Virus record (IMG/VR): IMGVR_UViG_3300029327_000005
Span: 1-24,001 of that record
Length of the DNA: 24,001 nt
Strand: one strand, 5' to 3'
DNA from: a virus
Made by a program: the position numbers and the translations under genes. Within the stretch, counting starts at the first letter, position 1. Every line of letters starts with the position of its first letter. The notes beneath the pieces were generated by a model. The model made no database searches and was not told where the DNA came from. It saw nothing but the letters and a program-made list of their open reading frames with translations. Positions 7,532 through 15,889 of this stretch are shown here, piece by piece.

Positions 7532-8071
7532 ATGTCCGACGAACAACCCGACATGCTCACCGCCATCGAACAAGCCGTACTTACGCGCCTGACCGATAAT
7601 ATCCCGGCCTTCAAAAGCTCCGCCGTCCAAAAGGACAGCCGCCAGCTTTTGCGCGACACCTCCGTGGCCGTAGCCGTCCTTGACGGTAAATTCAACAAAC
7701 TCGGCCAGGCCTGTTTCCGCAACGAATGCACGGTCAGCGTACTGCTCAAGTTCAAAAACATGCAATCCGAGGAAGCCCGGCGCAAGGGTATCAATCCCCT
7801 GGTCATTGCCGCTGTCCAGTATCTGCTCGGTCAAAAGCTCGGCCTCTCCATCGGCGCACTGGAACCGGTCAGATTCCGCGACGTCACCACCGAGGACAAG
7901 TATGAAGCAGGCATCATCGAATACCTGCTGGAGTTCTCCACCTGGTTCGATATCCGCAGCAAACTGGATGACGAAGCCCTGGGCGATCTGGTGACCATGG
8001 CAATCGATTACCTGCTCAAACCCGGCGACGACAATGTCGACGCAACCGATATCCTGACCACCATTGTTTAA
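7532..8071 (+). CDS. Mu gp37-like protein (DUF1834)
   Basis: 179 residues. The N-terminal LTAIEQAVLTRL and the middle AVAVLDGKFN followed by FRNECTVSVLLKFKNMQSE fit DUF1834, the gp37 family between gp36 and the sheath. By position it is a tail terminator or neck protein (inference). It starts two bases after the gp36 stop, with GAGGG overlapping the end of gp36 (7519-7523). No membrane segment is seen. Confidence 0.82.
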   Translation: MSDEQPDMLTAIEQAVLTRLTDNIPAFKSSAVQKDSRQLLRDTSVAVAVLDGKFNKLGQACFRNECTVSVLLKFKNMQSEEARRKGINPLVIAAVQYLLGQKLGLSIGALEPVRFRDVTTEDKYEAGIIEYLLEFSTWFDIRSKLDDEALGDLVTMAIDYLLKPGDDNVDATDILTTIV

Positions 8072-8081
8072 GGAGGCTTCA

Positions 8082-8318
8082 ATGCTCGTTAAAACCAATC
8101 CCGGCGAAAAATGTCCCCGCGAGGACAATCCCCGCACCTACATCACCGATGACCCGCAAGGCGTAACGGTCCCGGACAATGCTTACTACCGCCGCCTGGT
8201 CGCCGACGGCAGCCTGATCCTGGTACCAGGTACCGGGGACCAGGAACCGGCAGAAGCCGTTACCGGTTCTCAGCCCCAAGTTCCCAGTTCCCGTGCGACT
8301 GAAAGGAGCACCAAATAA
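8082..8318 (+). CDS. Mu gp38-like small protein (DUF2635) with a repeat-encoded tail
   Basis: 78 residues. The first 50 or so (MLVKTNPGEKCPREDNPRTY, then VTVPDNAYYRRLVADGSLIL) match the small DUF2635 family placed before the sheath gene in Mu-like phages. I chose ATG 8082, with AAGGAGG at 8070-8076, over a TTG at 8064. The remaining 25 or so residues (Pro/Gln/Gly-rich, from about LVPGTGDQEP) are encoded by the copy-2 inverted repeat (8229-8284), so the natural C terminus seems to have been replaced or extended by repeat DNA. The stop overlaps the sheath start as TAATG. Confidence 0.8.
   Translation: MLVKTNPGEKCPREDNPRTYITDDPQGVTVPDNAYYRRLVADGSLILVPGTGDQEPAEAVTGSQPQVPSSRATERSTK
8229..8284. 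repeat. Inverted repeat, copy 2, inside the gp38-like gene
   Basis: Left arm 8229-8250 and right arm 8263-8284 are 22 bases each, with about seven mismatches, and have the same GGxACCGGGGACCAGGAACCGG-type core as the other copies. It is the most degenerate of the four and lies within coding sequence, which it reads through in frame. Confidence 0.7.
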
Positions 8319-9739
8319 TGGCATCCGAAAACATCAGTTTCGACAACATCCCCAGCACGATCCGCAAGCCGGGCGCATACTTCGAATTCAACACCACATT
8401 GGCTGTCAACAGCCTCCCGGCCAATGTGCAGCCCGCCCTGATCATAGCCCAGCGCCTCACCGCCGGAACCGTCGCCGCCCTGCTGCCGACGCGGGTCTAT
8501 TCGTCCAGCGACGCCGCCACCTACTTCGGCCGCGGCTCCCTGGCTCACCGCATGGTCAAGGCTGCGCTCAAAGCAAACCCGTATCTGGATCTTACGGTCT
8601 GCGCCCTTGACGACGGAGCCGGAGCCGCCGCAACCGGCACCATCACCATCGCCACTGCGGCCACCGGTTCCGGCGCCCTCTCGCTCTACATCGGCAACGA
8701 TCTGATCCAGATCGCCATCGCCTCCGGAGACGCCGTCGCCGCCATTGCCACCGCGCTGGCCGCCGCTGTCAACGACCTTCCCGATCTGCCGGTCACCGCC
8801 GCCGCCAACCTGGGCGTCGTCACCCTCACCGCCCGCAACAAAGGCCTGGTTGCCAACCAGATCGACATCGAGGCCAGCATCACCGCCAATATCGGCAGCA
8901 CCGTCACCGTCGTGGCCATGGCAGGCGGCACCATTGCCCCCAGCATCCAAACCGCCCTGGACAAGGTCTACGCCAGCCAGTACAGCCTGATCGTCACCCC
9001 CTACAATGACGCAACCAGCCTGGCCACCCTGCGCGACCATCTCGACGCCGTATCCGGTCCCATCGAGCAGCGCCCCGGCGTCGGCTACTACGCCATCGAC
9101 ACATCTCTGGCCAGCGCCATCACCCTGGCCACCGGCATCAACAGCGGCCGCATCGTCGGCGCATTGTTGCGCGGCACCCGTTCCCCCAGTTTTGAACTAG
9201 CAGCCGCCTATGCCGCCATACGCGCCTCCGAATCCGACCCGGCCCGGCCGCTCAACTACCTAGTGCTCACAGGAATCGCCGCCCCGCTTCAAGCCCAACG
9301 CCTCACCAGGCAAGAGCAGGAAAGCGCCCTTGCCAACGGCGTAGCGCCGCTCCAGGTCAACTCCAGCCAACAGGTGCAGATCGTCCGCGCCATCACCACC
9401 TACGTCGAGAACATCGCCGGAGTCCCCGATATCAGCCTGCTGGACGTCACTACCATCGACACCCTCGATTACACCCGCAGATCAGTGCGCGAACGCCTGC
9501 TGCTCCGCTTTCCCAGGGCCAAGCTCAGTACCAAAACCCCGCCCAGGGTGCGCACCGAAGTGCTTGACGTCCTGCGCAAACTGGAGCGCCTGGAAATCCT
9601 CGAAAACGTCGACGCCTACAAATCCGGCGTCATCTGCGAGCGTGACGAACAGGACCCGAACCGCCTCAACATCCGCATCCCTGCCGACGTTGTCAACGGC
9701 CTGCACGTCTTCGCCGGTAGAATCGATTTGATTCTGTAA
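8318..9739 (+). CDS. L: Contractile tail sheath protein, Mu gpL-like
   Basis: 473 residues, near the length of Mu gpL (about 495). The N-terminal ISFDNIPSTIRKPGAYFEFN, the central YSLIVTPYNDATSLATLRDH and the C-terminal NRLNIRIPADVVNGLHVFAGRIDL are typical of the sheath family. It polymerises around the tube and contracts to drive the tube into the cell. Start ATG 8318 overlaps the previous stop and has AAGGAG at 8303-8308. Ala/Thr-rich stretches at about residues 105-200 form the variable outer domain. A copy of the inverted repeat follows the stop. Confidence 0.93.
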   Translation: MASENISFDNIPSTIRKPGAYFEFNTTLAVNSLPANVQPALIIAQRLTAGTVAALLPTRVYSSSDAATYFGRGSLAHRMVKAALKANPYLDLTVCALDDGAGAAATGTITIATAATGSGALSLYIGNDLIQIAIASGDAVAAIATALAAAVNDLPDLPVTAAANLGVVTLTARNKGLVANQIDIEASITANIGSTVTVVAMAGGTIAPSIQTALDKVYASQYSLIVTPYNDATSLATLRDHLDAVSGPIEQRPGVGYYAIDTSLASAITLATGINSGRIVGALLRGTRSPSFELAAAYAAIRASESDPARPLNYLVLTGIAAPLQAQRLTRQEQESALANGVAPLQVNSSQQVQIVRAITTYVENIAGVPDISLLDVTTIDTLDYTRRSVRERLLLRFPRAKLSTKTPPRVRTEVLDVLRKLERLEILENVDAYKSGVICERDEQDPNRLNIRIPADVVNGLHVFAGRIDLIL

Positions 9740-9749
9740 TCAGGAATCG

Positions 9750-9791
9750 GGAACCGGGGACGGGAAAAAGATTTTTCCGGTCCCCGGTTCC
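9750..9791. repeat. Inverted repeat, copy 3, between L and M
   Basis: Two 20-base arms (9750-9769, 9772-9791) pair with one mismatch, with the same GGAACCGGGGAC core and an AAAAA/TTTTT inner end. The apparent loop is only two bases, so the innermost A-T pairs would open. The 93-bp L-M gap has no gene. Confidence 0.85.
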
Positions 9792-9832
9792 TGGTCCTTC
9801 GTCCCCATAGCGACAAAAAGGGGCGTATACCC

Positions 9833-10192
9833 ATGGAAGCATACATCACCTCAGTAACCCTCGAAATAAACGGCGAGTTGCTGGAAGACTTCAACGCCTT
9901 TACCGAAAAAGAGCGCGTCTTCAAAAAGACCGTCAACCTGATGAACACCACCGGTACCATCAAGGTAAAAGGCCGCCACAATTTCAGCCTCGATTATGTC
10001 GTCCCTGCCGACAAGGCCGAATTCGATTTTGAAGGGGTCGAGGACGGCACCGTCACCATCGACTACGAAAACGGCAAGCGCATCAGTTTCGGCGAAGTTG
10101 AATGCCTCTCCATCGGTGAAGCAAAATTCGACGGCGACAAGGAAGTCGTAAAAACAATCGAATTCGCCGCCGGCACCCGGACAGAGGAGTAA
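9833..10192 (+). CDS. M: Tail tube protein, Mu gpM-like
   Basis: 119 residues, matching the length of Mu gpM (118). Small and beta-rich, with EAYITSVTLEINGELLEDF, an FKKTVNLMNTTGTIKVKGRH segment and a C-terminal DGDKEVVKTIEFAAGTR. It forms the inner tube inside the sheath. AAGGGG precedes the ATG by about 11 bases. It lies directly after the sheath gene, as in other contractile phages. Confidence 0.9.
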   Translation: MEAYITSVTLEINGELLEDFNAFTEKERVFKKTVNLMNTTGTIKVKGRHNFSLDYVVPADKAEFDFEGVEDGTVTIDYENGKRISFGEVECLSIGEAKFDGDKEVVKTIEFAAGTRTEE

Positions 10193-10195
10193 GCC

Positions 10196-10570
10196 ATGGA
10201 ACAAACCGGATCATTCCCCAACGGCATCATCAACGAAAAAGGTGCAATTTGCCGGGATTTCACCCTGGTTGAACGCACCTTCCGTCAGATCCTCGAGGTA
10301 GCCCACGACAAGGCCATTAATAAAGATCTGTTATCAGATCCGTCCTACTACGACGCCGCCATCATCTCCAAGCGTCTGAAGATTGATGGCATCGACAGCC
10401 TGACCCCCGACATGGTTCTGGATCTGGACGGCGCTGACGGCGACACCCTGGCCAATGCAATAATGGAACTCGACCAGCGGAGGGCGGAGTTTCGAAAACA
10501 ACAACAAGCCGCTCCGAAAACAACTGATAGCACTGGTGAAGCTGGGAGTCCCCTGGAAGACTGCACTTGA
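10196..10570 (+). CDS. Tail assembly chaperone, Mu gp41-like
   Basis: 124 residues. A segment ICRDFTLVERTFRQILEVA and a following ITRKLK-like helix (AAIISKRLKIDGIDSLT) with MVLDLDGADGDTLANAI fit the phage tail assembly chaperone family between tube and tape measure. In Mu this gene is translated on by frameshifting into a longer product, and the same layout is visible here (see 10464). GAGGAG precedes the start. The final 25 residues after RRAEFRKQQQ are probably noise downstream of the shift site. Confidence 0.8.
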   Translation: MEQTGSFPNGIINEKGAICRDFTLVERTFRQILEVAHDKAINKDLLSDPSYYDAAIISKRLKIDGIDSLTPDMVLDLDGADGDTLANAIMELDQRRAEFRKQQQAAPKTTDSTGEAGSPLEDCT

Positions 10571-10688
10571 CATGCCCCTGGCGGAAGGCGACAGCCTGCT
10601 GCTGAATCACCAGGAAATAGTAGATTCCAAACCGGACAAACAGAAAGTACGTAAAAAAACTGGGACCAGAAACCGGAAAAAGCAGTAA
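10464..10688 (+). CDS. Frameshift extension of the gp41-like chaperone
   Basis: This frame (one base ahead of gp41, that is +1 or -2) is open from 10464 to the TAA at 10686 and encodes RKQLIALVKLGVPWKTALDM, then PLAEGDSLLLNHQEIVDSK, which reads like the second part of a two-part chaperone. It has no good start codon of its own: the only ATG (10572) would lose the conserved part. A +1 or -2 shift within 10464-10567 would fuse it to gp41. Candidate sites are TTT-C at 10490-10493, just after an SD-like GGAGGG (10479-10484), and AAA-A at 10517-10520. Mu is known to use a frameshift of this direction. The last dozen residues come from inverted repeat copy 4. Confidence 0.7.
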   Translation, partial: WNSTSGGRSFENNNKPLRKQLIALVKLGVPWKTALDMPLAEGDSLLLNHQEIVDSKPDKQKVRKKTGTRNRKKQ

Positions 10689-10705
10689 CCGGTCCCCGGT
10701 CCCAG
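10660..10705. repeat. Inverted repeat, copy 4, before the tape measure gene
   Basis: Left arm 10660-10676 and right arm 10689-10705 are 17 bases each with three mismatches; core CTGGGACC...ACCGG. It spans the stop codon of the frameshift extension (10686-10688). Confidence 0.8.
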
Positions 10706-10727
10706 ATCCCCAGTCCCCGAGGCAACA

Positions 10728-12593
10728 ATGGCTGACATGAAACTGTTCATAGAACTGCTGGCCCGTTCCACCGGCCTGAAACGTGAACTCAGCGACTCCG
10801 AAAGCAGATTTCGCCGTTTCGGCGGCGTGGCCCAACAGGAAATGTCAAGGATCAAACAGGCCTCAAGCTCGCTCCAGGGCAAACTGGCCGCACTCGGCCT
10901 CACCGTCGGAGCGCTCCAGCAGCTCCGCATGTCTGCACAATTGGACAAAGGCCTCACGCAGATCAAACAGACTGCCGGGGAAACCGGCGACGTAGTTAAA
11001 GGGCTACGCAAGGAATTTTTCGAGATGTCCCGCCAGACCGGCCGTGACGTGGACGGGATGAAGACCGGCTTCGATTCCCTGATCCAGTCCGGCCAATCCT
11101 GGAGAGCGGCCCTGGAATCGACCAAAGGCATCAACATCGCCAACGCCGTCACCGGAGCCAATGAAAAGACCCTGGCCGGAGGCCTCACCGTCGGTGCAAC
11201 CGCCTACAACATCGATCTGGAAAAACCGGGGCAAGCCCTGGCACTGCTGGACAAAATGACCGTTGCCGGACGTTTGGGCAATGCCGAGCTGGAAAACCTC
11301 TCCGACATCTTCGCCCGAGTCGGCGTCAACGCTTCCAGCGCAGGCATGAGTTTTGACAAAACTCTGGCTTTTATCGAAGCCCTTTCCATGGTCGAGCGTC
11401 AGCCCGAACGCCTGGCCACCCTGGCCGATTCCACCCTGCGGTTATTCACCAATCTGCGTTATATGGCACAAGCCCAGAAAAGCACAGGCGTCAAGTTCTT
11501 CGACGCCAAGGGCGCACGCCGCGACACCGTTGAGGTATTCAAGGATATCAAAACCAAATGGGACAAGCTCAAGACCGACCGCGACCAAGCCATCTTCATC
11601 CAAAAAGCATTCGGCAAGGCCGACCTTGACACCATCAAGGGCTTGAAAACCCTGTTGCAAGGGAACTCGCTTAACAAGATTCAGGATTTTTCCAAACAGA
11701 TCGGGAACGCATCGGGCACCCTTGAAAAAGACCTCCCCGATGCCATCAACAACGCCATTGACCAGACCGGACGGTTGAAAACCGTTCTGCGACAGGCGGC
11801 CGATGAATTCGCCCAGCCAATCAACCGGACCATTTCCAACATCGTACAATTCGGCCTCGATAAAAAAACAAATGGCGGCCTGGAGCTATCCGGAAAACAA
11901 ATGCTGGGGGGCACTGCCGCCCTTGTTGGCGGCACCTATCTGGCCGCCCGCATTGGCAACACAGCACTACGGGGCATCGCTCAGCGCCTTCTGTCAAAAG
12001 GCGCTTCCACCGCCATCGGAGTGGCCGAAGGCAAAGCCCTTCAGGCCGCTGCCGGTGTTACCCCGGTATTCGTCACCAACTGGCCCGGCTCAATGGGCGG
12101 ATCAGCGTTCGGACCGAAAACCAGCGGCCCATTCAACCCCAAGCAGTGGGGCGGCGGATCAATACGAACGGCAGGCAGCGTCGCCGGTGGAGCCGCAAGC
12201 ACACACATTGGCGCGGCAATTGGCACCATCGCCCCTGCCGCCTTTGCCGCCACCGTCGCTTATGGATCAGTCAAAACCGGTCAATATCTGGCAAAAAACG
12301 AAGCGTCATGGCGCAGCACCAAAGACCTGAATGATATCCGTGCGAGACAAATGGTCATGGGCGGCGGCCCAAATTCATTTCAGGTGCGGACAATTGACGC
12401 CGAACTGGCCCGCCGTTGGCAAAATGGATCGAACGCCCGCCCCCAGCCGCAGAAAAACGAAATCAAGATCGAATTGCAGATTGATAGCGGCGGTCGAGTT
12501 TTTGCCCGCAGCAACGACATGAACACCAGCGCCGTCATTGGCGGCAAACGCGGCGATTTCTTCAGCGCCCTCATGACCACCGAGGCAATGTGA
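10728..12593 (+). CDS. Tail tape measure protein, Mu gp42-like
   Basis: 621 residues. The N-terminal half (about residues 60-330) has the TP901-type tape measure core, with SAQLDKGLTQIKQTAGETGD, LRKEFFEMSRQTG and a FIEALSMVERQPERLATLAD segment. Hydrophobic Gly/Ala-rich stretches lie around residues 390-415 and 490-515 (AAIGTIAPAAFAATVAYG) and may insert in the membrane during DNA entry. It sets tail length and is folded by the gp41 chaperone encoded just before. The stop TGA overlaps the start of the next gene (TGATG). The start ATG at 10728 has only a weak GAGG upstream (10719-10722); a second ATG at 10737 is in frame. Confidence 0.88.
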   Translation: MADMKLFIELLARSTGLKRELSDSESRFRRFGGVAQQEMSRIKQASSSLQGKLAALGLTVGALQQLRMSAQLDKGLTQIKQTAGETGDVVKGLRKEFFEMSRQTGRDVDGMKTGFDSLIQSGQSWRAALESTKGINIANAVTGANEKTLAGGLTVGATAYNIDLEKPGQALALLDKMTVAGRLGNAELENLSDIFARVGVNASSAGMSFDKTLAFIEALSMVERQPERLATLADSTLRLFTNLRYMAQAQKSTGVKFFDAKGARRDTVEVFKDIKTKWDKLKTDRDQAIFIQKAFGKADLDTIKGLKTLLQGNSLNKIQDFSKQIGNASGTLEKDLPDAINNAIDQTGRLKTVLRQAADEFAQPINRTISNIVQFGLDKKTNGGLELSGKQMLGGTAALVGGTYLAARIGNTALRGIAQRLLSKGASTAIGVAEGKALQAAAGVTPVFVTNWPGSMGGSAFGPKTSGPFNPKQWGGGSIRTAGSVAGGAASTHIGAAIGTIAPAAFAATVAYGSVKTGQYLAKNEASWRSTKDLNDIRARQMVMGGGPNSFQVRTIDAELARRWQNGSNARPQPQKNEIKIELQIDSGGRVFARSNDMNTSAVIGGKRGDFFSALMTTEAM

Positions 12594-13900
12594 TGTCCCT
12601 CTACGACGCAGCCATAGACGACATTCCCCTGGAGATAGAAACCCTCGACGATCAATTCGAGGTTTCCATCGCCCGGCACGAATTTCCCTGCAAAGACGGC
12701 GCATTGCTGGAAAACATGGGCCAAAAGGCCCGCACGGTAAACATCCGCTGTCACTTCTGGGATAACGGCAGCCATCTGACCTACAACAACCACATCAAAC
12801 TGGTCAACCACCTCAAGGAAAAGTCGCTGTTCACTCTGATTCATCCCATGTACGGCTCTATGCAAGGCATGGTCGAGCGCGTAGGAGTCCGCGCCGATGA
12901 TCGGGAGATGACCGCCGAAGTCGATATTGCCTTTGTCGAAAACCTTCGCCAGGATACGGCCGAGGTGGAATACGAAGATGTCGAAGTAGCCGCCGATCAG
13001 GCGTTGATAGACACCCAGGACGAACAGATGGACCAGTTCTTGAACGATGCCCAAAACGAGCTGGGCGCAGAGGCTACCGAAATCAATGACCAGGATCTGG
13101 ACTCGGAGCAGGGCATTCTGGAGCAATTCAGCAGCATCAGTCAGAAAGCCCGCGCCTGGCTCAAAGAAGTTGAATCCGCCGTGTCCACCTTTGAAGCAAC
13201 ACTTAACGACGTAACCCAGCCGGTAAACAGCCTGATCTCCACCATCACCTATGGCCTCAAGTTGCCCGGCCGGGTAATCGGCTCCATAGCCCGCATGGTC
13301 GACCGCTTCGTTGCGCTCTATAAAACAGTCACCACAGCGCCCAGCCGGTTCATGCGCAACCTGCGCAGCGCGGTCGACAATCTGATCTCCAAATTCGGTT
13401 TTTCCAGCAGCATCCAGAAACACCTCCGCGTCGCCGTTGCCACCCAGGGCGCTCAGGCCGTGGCCCAGTACTACGCCACTGACGAAACCCAGCGCCAGAA
13501 ATTGCGCAGGCTGGAAAAGCAAACCACCTTCGACACCCTGGGCCGCTATATCAATCCGCCCGTCGCCGAACCGGTCTATACCGTGAACGAGCTTGAGGAC
13601 TCCGTCTACATCACCCGCGACATGCTCCAGGAAGCCATCGACAGCGACGGAGGACGAAGCATTTCCAGCCTGAAAACCATGGCGCGCATTCTCATCGATC
13701 ACGTCAGCAACATCAAACTGGAGCGCGAAAAGATCATTACCGTATCGCTGGATAACCCCATGCCGCTGCACATCGTCTGCCTGCGTTACGGTCTTGATTA
13801 TCACTACGCCGACCGCATCGTCGCCATCAACAGCATTCCCCGGCCCAACTACACCAGCGGCTCTTTGCAAATCTACATCAACTCAGGAAGCGCAGCATGA
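12593..13900 (+). CDS. N: DNA circularisation / baseplate protein, Mu gpN-like
   Basis: 435 residues. The N-terminal region, about residues 10-110 (EIETLDDQFEVSIARHEFPC, ENMGQKARTVNIRCHFW and FTLIHPMYGSMQGMV), matches the DNA circularisation N-terminal domain, which in contractile phages includes the baseplate-tail adaptor role. The middle (about 150-330) is helical. Near the end, PLHIVCLRYGLDYHYADRIV resembles the LysM-like module of tail hub proteins. I chose ATG 12593, overlapping the tape measure stop with GAGG at 12582-12585. A GTG three bases earlier is less likely. Its stop overlaps the next ATG (ATGA). Confidence 0.85.
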   Translation: MSLYDAAIDDIPLEIETLDDQFEVSIARHEFPCKDGALLENMGQKARTVNIRCHFWDNGSHLTYNNHIKLVNHLKEKSLFTLIHPMYGSMQGMVERVGVRADDREMTAEVDIAFVENLRQDTAEVEYEDVEVAADQALIDTQDEQMDQFLNDAQNELGAEATEINDQDLDSEQGILEQFSSISQKARAWLKEVESAVSTFEATLNDVTQPVNSLISTITYGLKLPGRVIGSIARMVDRFVALYKTVTTAPSRFMRNLRSAVDNLISKFGFSSSIQKHLRVAVATQGAQAVAQYYATDETQRQKLRRLEKQTTFDTLGRYINPPVAEPVYTVNELEDSVYITRDMLQEAIDSDGGRSISSLKTMARILIDHVSNIKLEREKIITVSLDNPMPLHIVCLRYGLDYHYADRIVAINSIPRPNYTSGSLQIYINSGSAA

Positions 13901-14970
13901 GCGATACCGTCAGCCTCCATATCGGCAATCAAAAGATCGAGAACTTTATCAGCTATGACATCGAGGCCGATCTCTACCAAGCCGCCGACAAATTCACCCT
14001 GGAACTGGCCAATCCCGAAGCGCCGGTCACGCGCGGCATGCAATGCAAACTCTACGTCAACGGCCAATTGGAGCTAACCGGCCTGATCGACAAAACCGCT
14101 AAAAAATACGACAAGAACGGCCTTTCCCTGACCGTGGAAGGTCGCGACCTGATGGGGCTGCTGGTGGACAGCCATGTCGAACAGTTTGTCACCGTCCAGG
14201 GCAAGACCGTCAAGCAACTGGCAGAGATGCTTTTAAAAACTGTGCCGTACATCCAGCGGTCACAAATCATCTACCAGCAAAACGTCGTCGGCAAACTCAA
14301 GGGTAAAAAGAAAGCCGTCGACTCTCCGCTGACCGGCTTTATAGACACCCCGCAAAAATTCAGCCAGATCGAGCCGGGCATGACCGTGTTCGAAGTCTTG
14401 GCCGTCTATGCCGCCAGCCGCGGCCTGATGTTCTTTGCCTTGCCAGACGGCACCCTGGTGTTCGGCAGACCGAAAATCACCGGAGACCCGCTTTTCAGCA
14501 TCATCAGCCGTCTGAACGGCCAGGACAACAATGTGGAAAGCGGCGAGGAAATCGACGACATCTCCCGGCGCTATTCCAAAATAACCGTTGTCTCCCAGGT
14601 GCAGGGCAGCGACGACATGGGACTGGATCACAGCAAGATCAACGTCAAAAAGAGCATCACCGACCCGGATTTCCCCTTTTACAAACCGCTGGTGGTCAAG
14701 CTCAACAACGACAGCCAGACCCCGGCGCTGCATGCCCGCATGCTCATGGAAAAACAGCGCCATGACGGCTACGGCCTGACGTACACCGTGCCCTTGCACA
14801 GTCAGAACGGCCGCAACTGGGCGCTCAACGAACTCTGCACCGTCAATGACGAAATATTGGACGTCCGCCGCACCCTGCTGGTCTTCAACAGGAAGTTTCG
14901 CAAAACCAAACAGGGCAGTTGGACCGACATCAAGCTCGGCCCTCCCGGACTCGTGGCGGCAAGCTCATGA
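13897..14970 (+). CDS. P: Baseplate hub protein, Mu gpP-like
   Basis: 357 residues, near Mu gpP (379). It starts VSLHIGNQKIENFISYDIEA and contains LYVNGQLELTGLID, then GLSLTVEGRDLMGLLVDSHV and the SRRYSKITVVSQVQGSDD segment, all typical of the hub (GpD-like) family that forms the ring above the spike. It is coupled by ATGA overlap at both ends to N and gp45. The hub joins the tube to the spike trimer. Confidence 0.9.
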   Translation: MSDTVSLHIGNQKIENFISYDIEADLYQAADKFTLELANPEAPVTRGMQCKLYVNGQLELTGLIDKTAKKYDKNGLSLTVEGRDLMGLLVDSHVEQFVTVQGKTVKQLAEMLLKTVPYIQRSQIIYQQNVVGKLKGKKKAVDSPLTGFIDTPQKFSQIEPGMTVFEVLAVYAASRGLMFFALPDGTLVFGRPKITGDPLFSIISRLNGQDNNVESGEEIDDISRRYSKITVVSQVQGSDDMGLDHSKINVKKSITDPDFPFYKPLVVKLNNDSQTPALHARMLMEKQRHDGYGLTYTVPLHSQNGRNWALNELCTVNDEILDVRRTLLVFNRKFRKTKQGSWTDIKLGPPGLVAASS

Positions 14971-15530
14971 TTAGAGGAGTCGTTAAAAGTGTCGTTGAAG
15001 GCGTCATTAAACGCTTCAGCGCCAGCGGCCGCGCCGATGAAACCATCGACAACCGCGAGTACTTCCAGCATTACGGGTACACCTCCCGGCCGTTGGCAGG
15101 TGCTGAAATCATCATCATCCGTGAAGGCGGTCACTTCATCGCCGTGGCTTCCGACGACCGCCGCTACCGCATCAGCCTGGAAAACGGCGAAGTGGCCTTA
15201 TACGACGACCAGGGGCAGAAAATACACCTCAAGCGCAACAAAACCATAGAAATCAGCGGCTGCGACACACTGGTGGCCACGGTCGGCGTAAGCACAACCG
15301 TCACCTCTCCGACAGTCACAATTGTGGCGTCCACCAAAGTGACCCTGCAGACACCTTTGGTGGAATGCACACAGGATCTCAAAGTCGGCGGCAATATCGT
15401 CGCAGTAGGCGACATCAGCGACGCCAACGGTACAAAGAGCATGTCCGGCATGCGACAGGTCCACGACGCCCACACCCATCCTCACCCGGCGGACGGCGTC
15501 ACGATCCCCGCGCCAAACGAGGTGATGTAA
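14967..15530 (+). CDS. Baseplate spike, Mu gp45-like
   Basis: 187 residues. The N-terminal part begins MIRGVVKSVVEGVIKRFSAS, followed by an OB-like region and then a beta-helix stretch (VATVGVSTTVTSPTVTIVAS). The C terminus carries H169-T-H171-P-H173, an HxH type motif. In P2 gpV and Mu gp45 such histidines bind iron at the spike tip, and this fits. The protein forms a trimeric needle that pierces the outer membrane, consistent with a Gram-negative host. I chose ATG 14967 (ATGA overlap) over an upstream in-frame codon at 14919. Confidence 0.88.
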   Translation: MIRGVVKSVVEGVIKRFSASGRADETIDNREYFQHYGYTSRPLAGAEIIIIREGGHFIAVASDDRRYRISLENGEVALYDDQGQKIHLKRNKTIEISGCDTLVATVGVSTTVTSPTVTIVASTKVTLQTPLVECTQDLKVGGNIVAVGDISDANGTKSMSGMRQVHDAHTHPHPADGVTIPAPNEVM

Positions 15531-15889
15531 TGAGCATCGGCATTCAAACTGAAAACGGTTACCTGGTGATGTCGTTTGCCGGCGGCGACGATCTGCTGAC
15601 CAACGTGATTACGTCCCTCGAGATTGAAAAAGGATCCTGGTTCGCCGCCCCTGAGTTCGGGATGCTCAAACGCAGCCGCATGAAAAACACCGACCGGACC
15701 GCCCGGCTGATCGAAGGCGACATCCGCGCGGCGCTGCAATGGCTGCTGGACAGCAACCGCGCTACCGCAATCGATGTCGTTATGGAACGTGACACCACCA
15801 TTAATCTCAATCGCCTGATAGCCAGGATAAGCGTCACCGGCAGCAAGGGGAACCGGATCACCTACGAAAAATTTATGGAGGTCGTGTGA
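15530..15889 (+). CDS. Baseplate wedge protein, Mu gp46-like
   Basis: 119 residues. The pattern FGMLKRSR, then NTDRTARLIEGDIRAALQWL and NLNRLIARISVTG is that of the gp46/gpW-type wedge family. Start ATG 15530 overlaps the spike stop as TAATG, and GAGG is at 15519-15522. It links hub and wedge components of the baseplate. The stop overlaps the GTG of gp47. Confidence 0.88.
   Translation: MSIGIQTENGYLVMSFAGGDDLLTNVITSLEIEKGSWFAAPEFGMLKRSRMKNTDRTARLIEGDIRAALQWLLDSNRATAIDVVMERDTTINLNRLIARISVTGSKGNRITYEKFMEVV

Noticed and set aside
8270-9040. Minus-strand open frame of 256 codons opposite the sheath gene
   Set aside because: Gly/Asp/Val-rich mirror of the Ala/Thr-rich sheath; no start signal or motif.
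10572-10688. A separate small gene starting at the ATG at 10572
   Set aside because: It would leave out the conserved part LIALVKLGVPWK, and there is no ribosome site. The frameshift reading is better.
12380-13870. Long minus-strand open frame (496 codons) opposite the gpN gene
   Set aside because: It overlaps a gene with clear family motifs and shows a low-complexity Val/Gly/Asp pattern typical of the reverse of a GC-rich gene.
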